From assembly GCF_030814215.1 (NCBI RefSeq), contig NZ_JAUSUT010000001.1, positions 7,068,001 through 7,132,000 on the forward strand: DNA of 64,000 nucleotides, read 5' to 3'. Source of the DNA: Amycolatopsis thermophila (GTDB lineage: Bacteria; Actinomycetota; Actinomycetes; Mycobacteriales; Pseudonocardiaceae). The position numbers and the translations under genes are program-made. A model generated the notes under the pieces. That model ran no database searches and was not told the origin of the DNA. It saw only the letters and a program-made list of their open reading frames with translations. Shown piece by piece: positions 7,257-16,472 of this stretch. Each line of letters opens with the position of its first letter. Within the stretch, counting starts at the first letter, position 1.

Positions 7257-8705
7257 ATGGAGTGGAGTGTGAAGTCGGCCGAAGCGCTGGCGGCCGCGTT
7301 GCGTGCCGGTCAGGTGAGCTCGACGGAACTGACCGAAGAGGCCATCGCCCGTATCGAGCGCGAGGACAAGGCCGTCAACGCGATCTGCGTGCCGGACTTC
7401 GACCGCGCGCGGGCAGCCGCGCGCGCCGCGGACCGGGCACGTGCCCTTGGCGAGGAACGGCCGTTGCTCGGGATTCCGGTGACGGTCAAGGAGTCCTACA
7501 ACGTCGCCGGGTTGCCGACGAGCTGGGGCATGCCGCAACACCGGGATTTCGTGCCCTCCGAGGACGCGGTGCAGGTGTCGCGACTCAAGGCCGCGGGCGC
7601 GGTGGTGCTGGGCAAGACGAACGTGCCGGTGGGGTTGCAGGACATCCAGACGTTCAACGAAATCTACGGCACCACCAACAACCCGTGGGATCACGACCGC
7701 ACGGCGGGTGGATCCTCCGGTGGATCGGCGGCGGCCCTGGCGTGCGGGTTCGGCGCGTTGTCCATCGGCTCCGACCTCGCCGGTTCCCTGCGCACCCCCG
7801 CGCATTTCTGCGGCATCTACGCGCACAAGCCGACGCTCGGGCTGGCGGCGCCCCGCGGCATGGTCGCGCCGCCGGGGCCGGCCTTGCCGGTCGACCTCGA
7901 CCTCGCCGTCGTCGGTCCGATGGCGCGCACGGCCCGCGACCTCACGCTCCTGCTCGACGTCATGGCCGGACCGGACCCGCTGACGCTCGGCAAGGCGCAC
8001 CACGTGGCGCTGCCGCCGGCACGCCACGAGCGGCTGAACGACTTCCGGGTCCTCGTCGTCGACAAGCATCCGCTCCTCCCGACCGGGGCCGCTGTGCGGG
8101 CGGGCGTGCACCGGGTGGCCGCCGCGCTCACCGACGGCGGCGCCCGCGTCGAGTGGCGGAGTCGGCTGCTGCCCGACCTGGCCGACGCCGCGACGCTCTA
8201 CATGCAGTTGCTGATCTCGGGCGCCAGCGCGCGTTTCCCCGTCGACGACGAGCAGCTGCGGGCCCGAGTCGCCGGATCGAGCGCGGACGACCGGAGCCTC
8301 GACGCCGTGCGGTTGCGCGCCATGGTGTTCAGCCACCACGACTGGCTGGAAGCAAACAGCCGCCGCGAACTCCACCGCCACGCCTGGCGGCAGCTCTTCG
8401 CCGAGTTCGACGCCGTGGTCTGCCCGATCACGCCTACTCCCGCGTTCCCGCACGACCGCAGTCCCAACCCGATGGAACGCCGGATCGACATCGACGGCGC
8501 CGAGTACCCGTACTTCGATCAGCTGGTGTGGGCTGGTGTGGCGACCATGCCCGGCCTGCCCGCGACCGCGATACCCGCGGGCCGGTCCCCCGAGGGCCTG
8601 CCGGTGGGGGTGCAGCTCATCGGCCCGATGTTCGAGGACCGCACCCCGCTGCGACTGGCCGAACTGCTGGAGCAGGAGCTCGGCGGCTTCCAGGCGCCGA
8701 GGTAG
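7257..8705 (+). CDS. Amidase (amidase signature family)
   Basis: A 482-aa intact amidase signature enzyme. The Ser-cisSer-Lys triad can be placed: Lys in GIPVTVKESYN, the cis-Ser in the TAGGSSGGSAAALACG loop and the nucleophilic Ser in SIGSDLAGSLRTPA. In this family the last segment normally reads GSDIGGSIR, so the Ala-Gly variant fits. The C-terminus with GLPATAIPAGRSPEGLPVGVQL is standard. It hydrolyses an amide to acid and ammonia in the cytoplasm; the substrate is open. The ATG at 7257 has a weak ribosome site. It is intact although flanked on both sides by mobile-element remnants. Confidence 0.85.
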   Translation: MEWSVKSAEALAAALRAGQVSSTELTEEAIARIEREDKAVNAICVPDFDRARAAARAADRARALGEERPLLGIPVTVKESYNVAGLPTSWGMPQHRDFVPSEDAVQVSRLKAAGAVVLGKTNVPVGLQDIQTFNEIYGTTNNPWDHDRTAGGSSGGSAAALACGFGALSIGSDLAGSLRTPAHFCGIYAHKPTLGLAAPRGMVAPPGPALPVDLDLAVVGPMARTARDLTLLLDVMAGPDPLTLGKAHHVALPPARHERLNDFRVLVVDKHPLLPTGAAVRAGVHRVAAALTDGGARVEWRSRLLPDLADAATLYMQLLISGASARFPVDDEQLRARVAGSSADDRSLDAVRLRAMVFSHHDWLEANSRRELHRHAWRQLFAEFDAVVCPITPTPAFPHDRSPNPMERRIDIDGAEYPYFDQLVWAGVATMPGLPATAIPAGRSPEGLPVGVQLIGPMFEDRTPLRLAELLEQELGGFQAPR

Positions 8706-8734
8706 GGCCATCCGACCGGACCGCGGCACCGGCG

Positions 8735-9640
8735 TTAGCTCAGTCCCGTCCCTAGGCCGGAGCCCTCCTGCCGGCTGTCAAGATCGTCATAGCGGCGCTG
8801 CGCCTCGAAGTCGGTGACCTCGTGCGCGTCGGCGCGCCCATCGGCGGCTTCGGCTCGGTAGTCCGCGGCGAGATCTTCGCGGTCGTCGCGAAGGTCCTCT
8901 CGACCTTCGATCATCTGGTCGCGCAGCGCGTTGATCCGCTGCTGGTTGCGGGCGTACTGCTCGCTGGGGCTGGTCGTCGTCGGCCTCCACCGGTCGGTGA
9001 TCTGCTTCCACGCCTGTGCCCGGGGGCCGGTGCCGCGCGGCTGGAGCCCGGGGGCACGTCCGGGTTGGCGCTGGTGATGTTGTAGGTCTCGCGGTACGCG
9101 GCGGCCTGCCGACGAGGTCATCCCACCGCGCCGCGGCATCGGCGTCGGCAGTGCGGGGGCCCAGTCCGGCTCCGTCGCGACGGTCTCCTCGCGCAGCGCG
9201 GCCGCCCGAGCGGCGATCGCCTGAGCCAACTGGTCGAGATGGCGGGCGGAATCGGGCCGGTCAGCAAGCGCCTGGGTGCTTGCCGATTCCAGCCACGGGA
9301 GTGGACCGCGGGGCCGCAGCGGCGCATCGGGCGGGTCGCTGCGGTGGATGCGCTGCTCGACCCGCCGGTACAGCACGGCGGCCGGGTCGCGGGCGAGGTC
9401 GATGCCGACGAGGCTGTCGGCGTCGGGCACCGCGTGCTCGACGGGCCACCCGGCGGCGTGGACGCGGTGCAAGAGCGCGCGCAGCGCGGGCTCGGCGGCG
9501 CGACCCAGCGCGGCCGGCGCGCGGCGGGCGAGCACGCGGGTGATCTCCTCGTCGAGGTGCTGCTCGTTGGCGAAGCGAGCGGCGTGCTCGTAGCGGCGCA
9601 CGAGCTCGGGCAGGCGTTCCTCGACGGGGGCAGATCACCT
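8735..9640 (-). pseudogene. C-terminal remnant of a MobF/TrwC-type relaxase-like protein
   Basis: Two minus-strand frames together carry the C-terminal text of large actinobacterial relaxase/helicase proteins: LVGIDLARDPAAVLYRRVEQR, then AAYRETYNITSANP (about 9067-9110, in another frame), then QPRGTGPRAQAWKQITDRW and a charged helical tail (RINALRDQMIEGREDLRDDR). A TGA closes the frame just above PVEERLPELVRRYEHAARF near 9635, and at least one frameshift occurs near 9110. The N-terminal relaxase and helicase domains are gone. It is evidence of a former conjugative element. The call rests on remembered family text. Confidence 0.55.
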
Positions 9641-9736
9641 CGTCGGCGGCTAATGCTGTGACCGCATAGGTTCGCCGGGGCGATGGTCGGGGCGGTTGGA
9701 TATGCAGTGACGTCCGATCCGACCGCTGGAGGCGCG

Positions 9737-10070
9737 GTGGCTGAGCCTGTCCCTGTGCGCAGACTGACCGACCAGGAGGGGCCGAAGCTGCAGCACATCG
9801 TGCGCCGGGGCAGCACGAGTTCGGTGCGATATCGGCGCGCGATGATGCTGCTGGCCTCGGCCAGTGGGAACCGGGTTCCGTGCAGGACGACGAGGACACC
9901 GTCCGGGACGTGATCCACCGGTTCGACGAGACTGGCCTGGCCTGTCTGGCCCCTCGGTGGGCGCGAGGCCGTCCCCGCCTGCTCAGACCTGACGACGAGG
10001 ACTTCGTCGTGGCGACGGCCACCACCCGGCCGGCCAAGCTCGGCCAGCCCTTCACTTGGTCGGGTTGTTC
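9737..10070 (+). pseudogene. IS630-family transposase remnant
   Basis: A GTG at 9737 opens VAEPVPVRRLTDQEGPKLQ, followed by RRAMMLLASASGN, the N-terminal helix-turn-helix of actinobacterial IS630 transposases. A deletion/frameshift near 9880 removes the expected linker; DEDTVRDVIHRFDETGLACL and RPRLLRPDDEDFVVATATT continue in another frame. The match stops after LGQPF near 10060. The DDE catalytic domain is missing, so the element is dead. No terminal inverted repeats could be identified. Confidence 0.75.
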
Positions 10071-10340
10071 GACCGCGATCCGGATCTGATTGGCGCGCCG
10101 GGAGGTCGCGTCGCTGCGGCTGCCGGCAGACCGCTCGCGCAGATCGCGTGGACTGCCGGAGAACGCGGCGGGCGACGACGCTGCTAGCCAAGCTGTCGCC
10201 GCGGCAGGCGGAGGTGGCGCGCCTGGTCCGCATCCGCCCTCGATGACCACCAATCCGCTCCCGCGCATCATGTGCCTTCTCGACCCCGCAGCCACGATGC
10301 CACTGCCCGGCCCCTGCGAACGCGCCGCCGCACAGTCCAC
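10071..10340. other. Intergenic remnant region
   Basis: No convincing gene. The stretch joins the broken transposase to the 3' end of the acyl-CoA ligase and probably consists of recombined fragments. Confidence 0.4.
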
Positions 10341-11912
10341 TCAGGGTGACAGTCGCGCGATTTCGGCGTAGCGCTCGCGCAGCTCGCGTTTGAGGATCTT
10401 GCCGCTGGGGTTCTTCGGCAGCGCTTCGGCGAACACGACGTACTTGGGTACCTTGAAACCGGCCAGGACCCGGCGGCACCCGGCGATCACGTCCTGTTCG
10501 CTGAGCACCGCCCCGTCGCGCGGCACCACGATCGCGGCGACCGCCTCGATCCACCGCGGGTGCGGGACGCCGACGACCGCGGCCTCCGCGACACCGTCCA
10601 CTGTGTACAGCGCTTCTTCGACCTCACGGGTGGCGACGTTCTCGCCACCGGTCTTGATCATGTCCTTCTTGCGGTCCACGACCCACAGGTAGCCCTCGTC
10701 GTCGACGTAGCCGAGGTCGCCGGAGTGGAACCAGCCGCCGCGGAACGCCTCGGCCGTCTTGTCCGGGGCGCCGAGGTAGCCGACCGTGGCGTGCGGGCTG
10801 CGGTGGACGATCTCGCCGACCTCCCCCGCGGGCAGCGGCCGGTCCTGCTCGTCGACCACCCGGGTCTCGACGTTCAGCGCGGCGCGCCCGGCCGAACCCG
10901 GTCGCCGTCGCTGGTCCTCCGGGCCGAGCGCGGTGGCCAGCGACGCCATCTCGGTCTGCCCGTAGAAGTTCCAGAACCGCATGTCCGGCATCCGGCGTTC
11001 CATCTCCCGCAGGACTTCGGTGGGCAGTGCCGACGCGCCGTAATAGCCCTTGCGCAGGGAGCCGAGGTCGGTCGTCTCGAACTCCGGGTGTTGCAGGAGG
11101 GACAGCCACACCGTGGGCGGGGCGAACAGGTTGGTCGCCCGTTCCGCCTCGATCGCGCGCAGGATCGCGCCGGGATCGGGCCGGTCGAGGATGATGCTGG
11201 TGGCGCCGAGGTAGAGGTCGGTGGACAGGAAGTTGTCCAGCTGCGCGCAGTGGTAGAGCGGCAGGGCGTGGACCTCGACGTCGCCGGTTTCCATCCCGCC
11301 GCTGACGATGCAGCTGACGTACTGCCACATCAGCGACCGGCTGGTGAGCATCGCGCCCTTGGGGCGGGACTCGGTGCCGGAGGTGTACATGATGCGCAGG
11401 ACGTCGTCGTCGCCGACAGGCACCTCCGGCGGTGGTCCGGGGTGCCCCGTCCACTCGGCGAAGTCCGTCCACCCGGGACGGACGCGGTCGTCGCCGAGGC
11501 GGATGACGGCGCGCACCCGCACGTCGAGCCCGGTCATCGCTTGCTCGGCGACGGGTGCGAGGGCATCTTCCACCACGACGGCGTCGGCGTCGCAGTCGCG
11601 CAGGATGTAACCGACCTCGGTGCCGGTGAGCATGAAGTTGACCGGCACGAAGACCACGCCCAGCCGGGCCGTGGCGAAGTTGAGCACGGGGAACTGCCAG
11701 CAGTTGTGCGACAGCAGCACCAGCCGGTCGCCCTTGCGCAGCCCTGCCGCGTGCAGGGCGGCCGCGACCCGGTCCACGACGGCGTCGAACTCGGCGAAGG
11801 TGAGCCGGACGTCGCGGTGCACCACGGCGGTCTTGCCGGGGAAGCGGGTGGCCGAACGCCGCGGGATGCCGGCGAGCGTGTGCGTGCGGGCCCGGTCGAC
11901 GGGGTTGGTCAC
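10341..11912 (-). CDS. AMP-forming acyl-CoA synthetase
   Basis: A 523-aa member of the ANL superfamily, which adenylates a carboxylic acid and forms the CoA thioester. Motifs: the P-loop-like MYTSGTESRPKGAML (A3), FYGQTEMAS (A5), GWFHSGDLGYVDDEGYLWVVDR (A7-A8) and PKNPSGKILKREL with the catalytic Lys (A10). It lies 66 bp downstream of an acyl-CoA-dehydrogenase-type gene and is probably co-transcribed with it. GTG start with GGGAGCGAAAGACC upstream. The usual TSGTTG is TSGTES here, a mild variant. Substrate is likely a medium-chain or cyclic acid, but that is a guess. Confidence 0.88.
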   Translation of the reverse strand: MTNPVDRARTHTLAGIPRRSATRFPGKTAVVHRDVRLTFAEFDAVVDRVAAALHAAGLRKGDRLVLLSHNCWQFPVLNFATARLGVVFVPVNFMLTGTEVGYILRDCDADAVVVEDALAPVAEQAMTGLDVRVRAVIRLGDDRVRPGWTDFAEWTGHPGPPPEVPVGDDDVLRIMYTSGTESRPKGAMLTSRSLMWQYVSCIVSGGMETGDVEVHALPLYHCAQLDNFLSTDLYLGATSIILDRPDPGAILRAIEAERATNLFAPPTVWLSLLQHPEFETTDLGSLRKGYYGASALPTEVLREMERRMPDMRFWNFYGQTEMASLATALGPEDQRRRPGSAGRAALNVETRVVDEQDRPLPAGEVGEIVHRSPHATVGYLGAPDKTAEAFRGGWFHSGDLGYVDDEGYLWVVDRKKDMIKTGGENVATREVEEALYTVDGVAEAAVVGVPHPRWIEAVAAIVVPRDGAVLSEQDVIAGCRRVLAGFKVPKYVVFAEALPKNPSGKILKRELRERYAEIARLSP

Positions 11913-11978
11913 GGGTCTTTCGCTCCCTCAGCGTGGTGGGGCGTGGGTGGTCCCGGGGCGGACCACCCACGCGGGGGG

Positions 11979-13160
11979 TCAGGCGGTGGCGCGCACGTAG
12001 CCGGGCAGGATTTCCTGTGCCGCGTCCACCAGGGTCATCGGGTCCACCAGGAGGTGCTGGGTGGCGACCGCGGCGTCGCGGGTGCACCGGCCCAGCGCGC
12101 TGGGGTTGCGGATGGACTGGCTGCCGCCCCAGCGGTGGGCGAAGCCGACGACCTCGCCGGCGACCTCCTGGACCCACGTGGTGACCTGGCGCAGGCGGGC
12201 CCGCTGTTCGAGCGTGATTTCCTCCCCCGCCGCGGCGGCCGCCTCGGCCTCGCCGTGGAGGTCGTAGACGTAGCGGCGGGCGGACTGCACGAGCGCCTCG
12301 TACTTGGCGAACTCGCGGCGGAACATCACCGAGTCACCGACGACGCCCTCGTACCCGGGGCGCGCCTTGACGGACGCGATGCTCGCGATTTCCTGCAGCG
12401 CGCGGGTGGCCAGGCCCAGCGCCACCGGGCCGTGCCCGCCGACCCCGATGCCGAGCAGGCCCAGCTGGTAGACCGGTTCGGGCCGCACCGGCGTCGTGGA
12501 GAAGGTGTCCATGGTGTGCTTGTCCGGCACGAACACGTCGGTGACGGCGTAGTCGTAGCTGCCGGTGCCGACCAGGCCCATCACGTTCCAGTTGCCGAGG
12601 AACTCGACCTTCTCGCGCGGCAGGAACGCCACCCGGCAAACCGGATCCCCCGTCTCGGTGAGCAGCGGGTTGCCCTCCGCATCGTGCACCACGAACCCGG
12701 CGCCGATCCAGCTGGCGTGCGCCGAGCCGCTGGCGAACTGGTAGCGCCCGGTGACGCGGTAGCCGCCCTCGACCCGCACGGCCTTGCCGGTGGGCAGGAT
12801 CATCCCCGCGGTGATGCCGGGGGTGGGCTGGTCGAAGATCTCGCGGGCGCCCTCGGGGTCGAGGAAGCCGACGGCGATGCCGGTCGAGAACGCGTTCGCC
12901 ATCAGGGCCCAGCCGGTGGAGCCGTCGGCGCGCGAGATCTCCTCGATGACCTTCAGCGAGTCGACGATGCCCAGTCCCCAGCCGCCGTACTCCTCGGGCA
13001 CCAGGAGCCAGAACAGCCGTTCCCGGGCGATCGCGTCGACGACGGTCTTGGTGATCGTCGTGTCGCGCTCGATCGCGTCGGCCTCGCTCTCGATGAGCGG
13101 CGCGATCGCCTTCGCCGCGGCGAGGGCGTCCGTGGTGGGGCGGGCGAGTGTCCCGGTCAT
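11979..13160 (-). CDS. Acyl-CoA-dehydrogenase-fold flavin monooxygenase
   Basis: A 393-aa protein of acyl-CoA dehydrogenase fold. Its text (EYGGWGLGIVDSLKVIEEISRADGSTGW, AFLPREKVEFLGNWNVMGLVGTGSYDY) is closest to the group-D flavin monooxygenases such as HsaA and related hydroxylases rather than to true dehydrogenases; the usual catalytic Glu of dehydrogenases is not evident. Such oxygenases use FADH2 from a separate reductase, and a flavin reductase gene lies at 17042-17521. The ATG at 13160 has GAGAGGAC eight bases before it. Upstream on the same strand is a large LuxR-type regulator. Substrate is probably an aromatic or alicyclic compound, possibly as CoA ester. Confidence 0.75.
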   Translation of the reverse strand: MTGTLARPTTDALAAAKAIAPLIESEADAIERDTTITKTVVDAIARERLFWLLVPEEYGGWGLGIVDSLKVIEEISRADGSTGWALMANAFSTGIAVGFLDPEGAREIFDQPTPGITAGMILPTGKAVRVEGGYRVTGRYQFASGSAHASWIGAGFVVHDAEGNPLLTETGDPVCRVAFLPREKVEFLGNWNVMGLVGTGSYDYAVTDVFVPDKHTMDTFSTTPVRPEPVYQLGLLGIGVGGHGPVALGLATRALQEIASIASVKARPGYEGVVGDSVMFRREFAKYEALVQSARRYVYDLHGEAEAAAAAGEEITLEQRARLRQVTTWVQEVAGEVVGFAHRWGGSQSIRNPSALGRCTRDAAVATQHLLVDPMTLVDAAQEILPGYVRATA

Positions 13161-13269
13161 GTGCTTGTCCTCTCTGACTGCACTGCTGGCTGCAGCCACA
13201 GTGCCGCCGGAAGGGCGGGGTCCACACCGGGGCGACCACGTGGTCAGTCACCCGCTTTTCGCGCGGCCC

Positions 13270-15864
13270 CTACGACACCCCGGCCTTCGCCTGCCACTGC
13301 GCGACCTGGGCACGGCGGGTCAGGCCGAGTTTGTCGAGGATGTGCTCGACGTGTCCTTCGACCGTGCGGTGGGAGATGACGAGCTTCTGCGCGATCTCGC
13401 GGTTGGTCAGCCCCTCGGCGACGAGGGCGGCGACCTCGGCCTCCCGGCGGGACAGTGCCGGCCGATCCGGCGTGCCGGGCACGGCGCCGCGGCTTTCGCC
13501 CAGCGCGAAGGCGATCACCTGGTCGCGGCTCATCCGCTGCCCGCGGCGGAACGCGGCCTGGTAGGCGGTCTCGCCGAGTCCCCGTCGCGCCCGGTGTTCG
13601 AAGCGGGTGCGCTGCTCCAGCCAGTGCGGTGAACCGTAGAGCTGCATGCCCACCGAGGTCCACAGCGTCTCGGCCGCGCCGAGCAGGACCGCCGCCCGTT
13701 CGGCCTGATCGCGCCCGGCCTCCGTCCACGCCAGCAGCTCGGTGGTCAGCGACAGCCCGATGGTGTCGTCGAAGGGTTCCTTCATCCGCAGGCTCTCGGT
13801 GGCGTGCCGGGCGGCCTGCTCGTGGTCGCCGCACATGAGCGCCGTCAGGCCGAGACCGTAGACGGCGTAGGAGAGCATCCACCGTTCGCCGTGCTCCTCG
13901 CACTCGGGCCGCAACTGCTCGAAGTGCCGCGACGCCTCACGGGTGTCCCCGGCGAAGATGTAGAGCAGCCCGAGGTGCACGCGCAACGAACCGACCAGGT
14001 CGAGCGGGGCTGCGGTGCCCCGGTACCGGTCGAGCGCCTCCAGCAGGATGGTCTCGGAGGTGTCGAAGTCTCCCCCGAAGAAGGCCACGAGACCCTGTTC
14101 GTGCCTGTTGTACGCCTGCCCGAACGGATCGCCCGCCGCTTCGGCGGCGGCGAACCCCTCGTCGAGGGCGCGGCGGGCGGCGTCGCGGTCGCCCTGCAGG
14201 GCCGCGACGAGGCCGAGCGTCGCCAGAGCGCGGGCGCGGTCGGCGGAGGGCTCCGGGGCGAGACGGAGGGCGCGTTCGAGCCAGTACCGGTGCTCGGCGA
14301 AGGAGAAGCCGGCCGCCCACAGGAACCACGGCGCCCCGATGAGCCGGGTGGCGCCGCCCCGGTCCAGCGCGGTTTCGAACGCCGCCCGCAGGTTGGTGTG
14401 CTCCAGGCGGAGGTCGACGCACCACTGCTGTTGCCGCGGCCCGAACCACTGCGCCGTGACGTCGGCGATCATCCGCGCGTAGTGGGCGTGGTGCCGCTCG
14501 CGCAGCTCCGCGGCCGCGGCCGCGTCCAGTTTGGCCTGTCCGTACTCGCGCAGGGTCTCCAGCATCCGGAACCGCACCTGCCCGTGGTGTTCTTCCCGCA
14601 GCAGCAGGGACTTGCTGACCAGACCGTCGATGCCGTCCACGATGTCGTCGGCGTCGAGGTCGGTGTCCCCGCACACCTCCTCGGCCGCGGTCAGCGTGAA
14701 GCTCCCGGCGAAGACCGACGTGCGGGTCCACAGCCGCCGTTCGACCGCGTCGCACAGCTCGAAACTCCAGTCCACCGTGGCCTGCAGGCTGCGGTGCCGT
14801 TCGGGCGCGGCGCGGTTTCCACCGGTCAGCAGGCGCAGACGGTGCCCGAGGCGGTCGGCCAGTTCGCCCACCGACAGCACCCGCAGGCGGGCGCAGGCGA
14901 GCTCGATCGCGAGCGGCAGGCCGTCGAGCTGCGCGCACACCCGCCGGACGAGATCGGTGTTGCCCTCGTCCAGCGTGAAGCCCGGCAGGATGTCGCGGGC
15001 GCGGGCGGCGAACAACGTCACCGCGCTGTCGTCCTGCCCGGCGTCGCCCTGGCCGGGCACCGGCAGTGGCGCGACCGGCACGACGTGCTCGCCGGGGATG
15101 GCCAGCGCCTCCCGGCTGGTGGCGATGATCCGCAGCTCCCGTGCCGTGTGCAGCAGCGCGCTGGCCAGGGCGGCGCAGGCGCCCAGCAGGTGCTCGCAGT
15201 TGTCCAGCACGAGCAGCAGCTGCTTGGTGCGCAGGTGGTCGGCCAGGAGGTGCTGGGGCGGCCGGCCGGCGGCGCGGTCGCGGATGCCCAGCCCGTCGAC
15301 CACGGTCTGCGGCAGGAGCGCGGGGTCCCGCAACGCGCCGAGCTCGACCCAGCGCACCCCGTCGGCGAACGCGCGGCGGACCTTGTCGGCCGCCTGGATC
15401 GCCAGGCGTGTCTTGCCGACCCCGCCCGCGCCCATCAGCGTCACCAGCCGGGACCCGCCCAGCGCCTGCCGGATGGCCGTTAGCTCGGCCTCGCGGCCGA
15501 CGAACTCGGTCAGCTGCGCGGGCAGCTCCGCGCCCGTGCTCACCGGCGCGGGTTCGGGCCCCGTCCCGGCCTCGGCCCGCAGGGCACGCACCCGGTCCTT
15601 GAGCACCGTCATGGAGTGCCGCCAGCCGATGCAGTCGGCGATCGCGGCGACGGTGATGGCCGGGTCCTCGGCCAGCAGCGCGCGAATCTCGGGCTCGCAG
15701 GCGTCGGCGACCGAGGCGCGAGCGGGAGCGGGGCCCGGGGGTTCGTCGAGGGTGAGCGCGCGGCGCACGGTGTTGCGGGAGATGCCGCGGTGCCGCGCGA
15801 TCGCCTTGATCGGCATGCCGTCGGCGTGCAGCCGGCGGATTTCCCGCCAGTCCTGCGGGTTCAT
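13270..15864 (-). CDS. LuxR-family ATPase regulator with N-terminal IS21-like HTH
   Basis: An 864-aa regulator in four parts. Residues 5-45 form a helix-turn-helix of the IS21/IstA type (IKAIARHRGISRNTVRRAL). About 120-400 is an NB-ARC/AAA ATPase with Walker A GAGGVGKTRLA, Walker B LLLVLDNCEHLL and the TSREAL sensor. About 440-780 is TPR-like. The last 65 residues are a LuxR helix-turn-helix (LSRREAEVAALVAEGLTNREIAQKL). It should integrate a ligand or protein signal and activate nearby catabolic genes. GAGGAGG lies before ATG 15864. Both ends therefore carry DNA-binding modules, which is less common for this class. It is divergent from the SnoaL/RibB-like/flavin reductase operon. Confidence 0.82.
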   Translation of the reverse strand: MNPQDWREIRRLHADGMPIKAIARHRGISRNTVRRALTLDEPPGPAPARASVADACEPEIRALLAEDPAITVAAIADCIGWRHSMTVLKDRVRALRAEAGTGPEPAPVSTGAELPAQLTEFVGREAELTAIRQALGGSRLVTLMGAGGVGKTRLAIQAADKVRRAFADGVRWVELGALRDPALLPQTVVDGLGIRDRAAGRPPQHLLADHLRTKQLLLVLDNCEHLLGACAALASALLHTARELRIIATSREALAIPGEHVVPVAPLPVPGQGDAGQDDSAVTLFAARARDILPGFTLDEGNTDLVRRVCAQLDGLPLAIELACARLRVLSVGELADRLGHRLRLLTGGNRAAPERHRSLQATVDWSFELCDAVERRLWTRTSVFAGSFTLTAAEEVCGDTDLDADDIVDGIDGLVSKSLLLREEHHGQVRFRMLETLREYGQAKLDAAAAAELRERHHAHYARMIADVTAQWFGPRQQQWCVDLRLEHTNLRAAFETALDRGGATRLIGAPWFLWAAGFSFAEHRYWLERALRLAPEPSADRARALATLGLVAALQGDRDAARRALDEGFAAAEAAGDPFGQAYNRHEQGLVAFFGGDFDTSETILLEALDRYRGTAAPLDLVGSLRVHLGLLYIFAGDTREASRHFEQLRPECEEHGERWMLSYAVYGLGLTALMCGDHEQAARHATESLRMKEPFDDTIGLSLTTELLAWTEAGRDQAERAAVLLGAAETLWTSVGMQLYGSPHWLEQRTRFEHRARRGLGETAYQAAFRRGQRMSRDQVIAFALGESRGAVPGTPDRPALSRREAEVAALVAEGLTNREIAQKLVISHRTVEGHVEHILDKLGLTRRAQVAQWQAKAGVS

Positions 15865-15901
15865 CAAGGGCCTCCTCGTTGAGGCGCGGGTGACGCTCGG
15901 T

Positions 15902-15959
15902 GGGGGTCAACTATGGGGCCCGGTGAACTACGTGTCAAGGACGGCGGCGGTTGACCCCC
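15902..15959. promoter_or_regulatory. Split perfect inverted repeat in divergent promoter
   Basis: GGGGGTCAAC (15902-15911) and GTTGACCCCC (15950-15959) are perfect reverse complements separated by 38 nt, between the LuxR-type regulator and the SnoaL-like operon. The spacing places both half-sites on the same DNA face within a few bases, so cooperative or looped binding by the regulator is plausible. Confidence 0.5.
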
Positions 15960-16084
15960 TGGCGCGGCATCGGTGCAGCTCGGCGGGACGGGTGGCGGAT
16001 CACGGGTCATCCCGGTGCCGCGGGTGGGGCGCCGACGGGCAGTGTCACCGGCGGAAACCGACGACGGTGTCGAAAGGAGTCACG

Positions 16085-16462
16085 ATGACCAGTCAGGAAC
16101 CGGTGGAGGTCGCCGAGCGCTTCGTCGAGGCGTACAACTCGGGGGATCGCGACCGGCTGCTCGCCCTGTGCGCGGAGGACATCCGGGTGGTGCACCACAA
16201 CCGGGGCGTCGACCTGAGCGACAAGAACGCGTTCGGCGACATCGTGAAGGGCTTCGAAGCCGCATTCCCGGACAAGCACTTCGAGGACCGCCGCGCCCGC
16301 CACACCGACGGCGACTCGGTGGTCATCGAGCACACCTGGGTCGGGACCGCGCAGGCCGACGTGCCCGGGTTCGCCACCGCCGGCGAGGTCGCCCGGATCG
16401 ACCTGTGCAGCCGCTACACGGTGCGCGACGGCCTGGTCGTCGAGTACCACGACTACGGCTGA
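16085..16462 (+). CDS. SnoaL/NTF2-like protein
   Basis: A 125-aa NTF2-fold protein. The N-terminal helix AERFVEAYNSGDRDRLLALCAEDIRVVHH and the strands ending VRDGLVVEYHDYG are standard for SnoaL/ketosteroid-isomerase-like families, which act as small isomerases, cyclases, hydrolases or binding proteins. GAAAGGAGTCACG precedes ATG. It is first of three plus-strand genes followed by a RibB-like protein and a flavin reductase, ten bases apart. An isomerase or hydratase step in the local catabolic pathway is possible. Confidence 0.75.
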   Translation: MTSQEPVEVAERFVEAYNSGDRDRLLALCAEDIRVVHHNRGVDLSDKNAFGDIVKGFEAAFPDKHFEDRRARHTDGDSVVIEHTWVGTAQADVPGFATAGEVARIDLCSRYTVRDGLVVEYHDYG

Positions 16463-16472
16463 GGGGCGAGCC

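Noticed and set aside
10560..13379. A plus-strand open reading of over 900 codons opposite the acyl-CoA ligase and oxygenase genes
   Set aside because: It is antisense to two clear genes, has no family text, and is explained by high-GC third-position bias.
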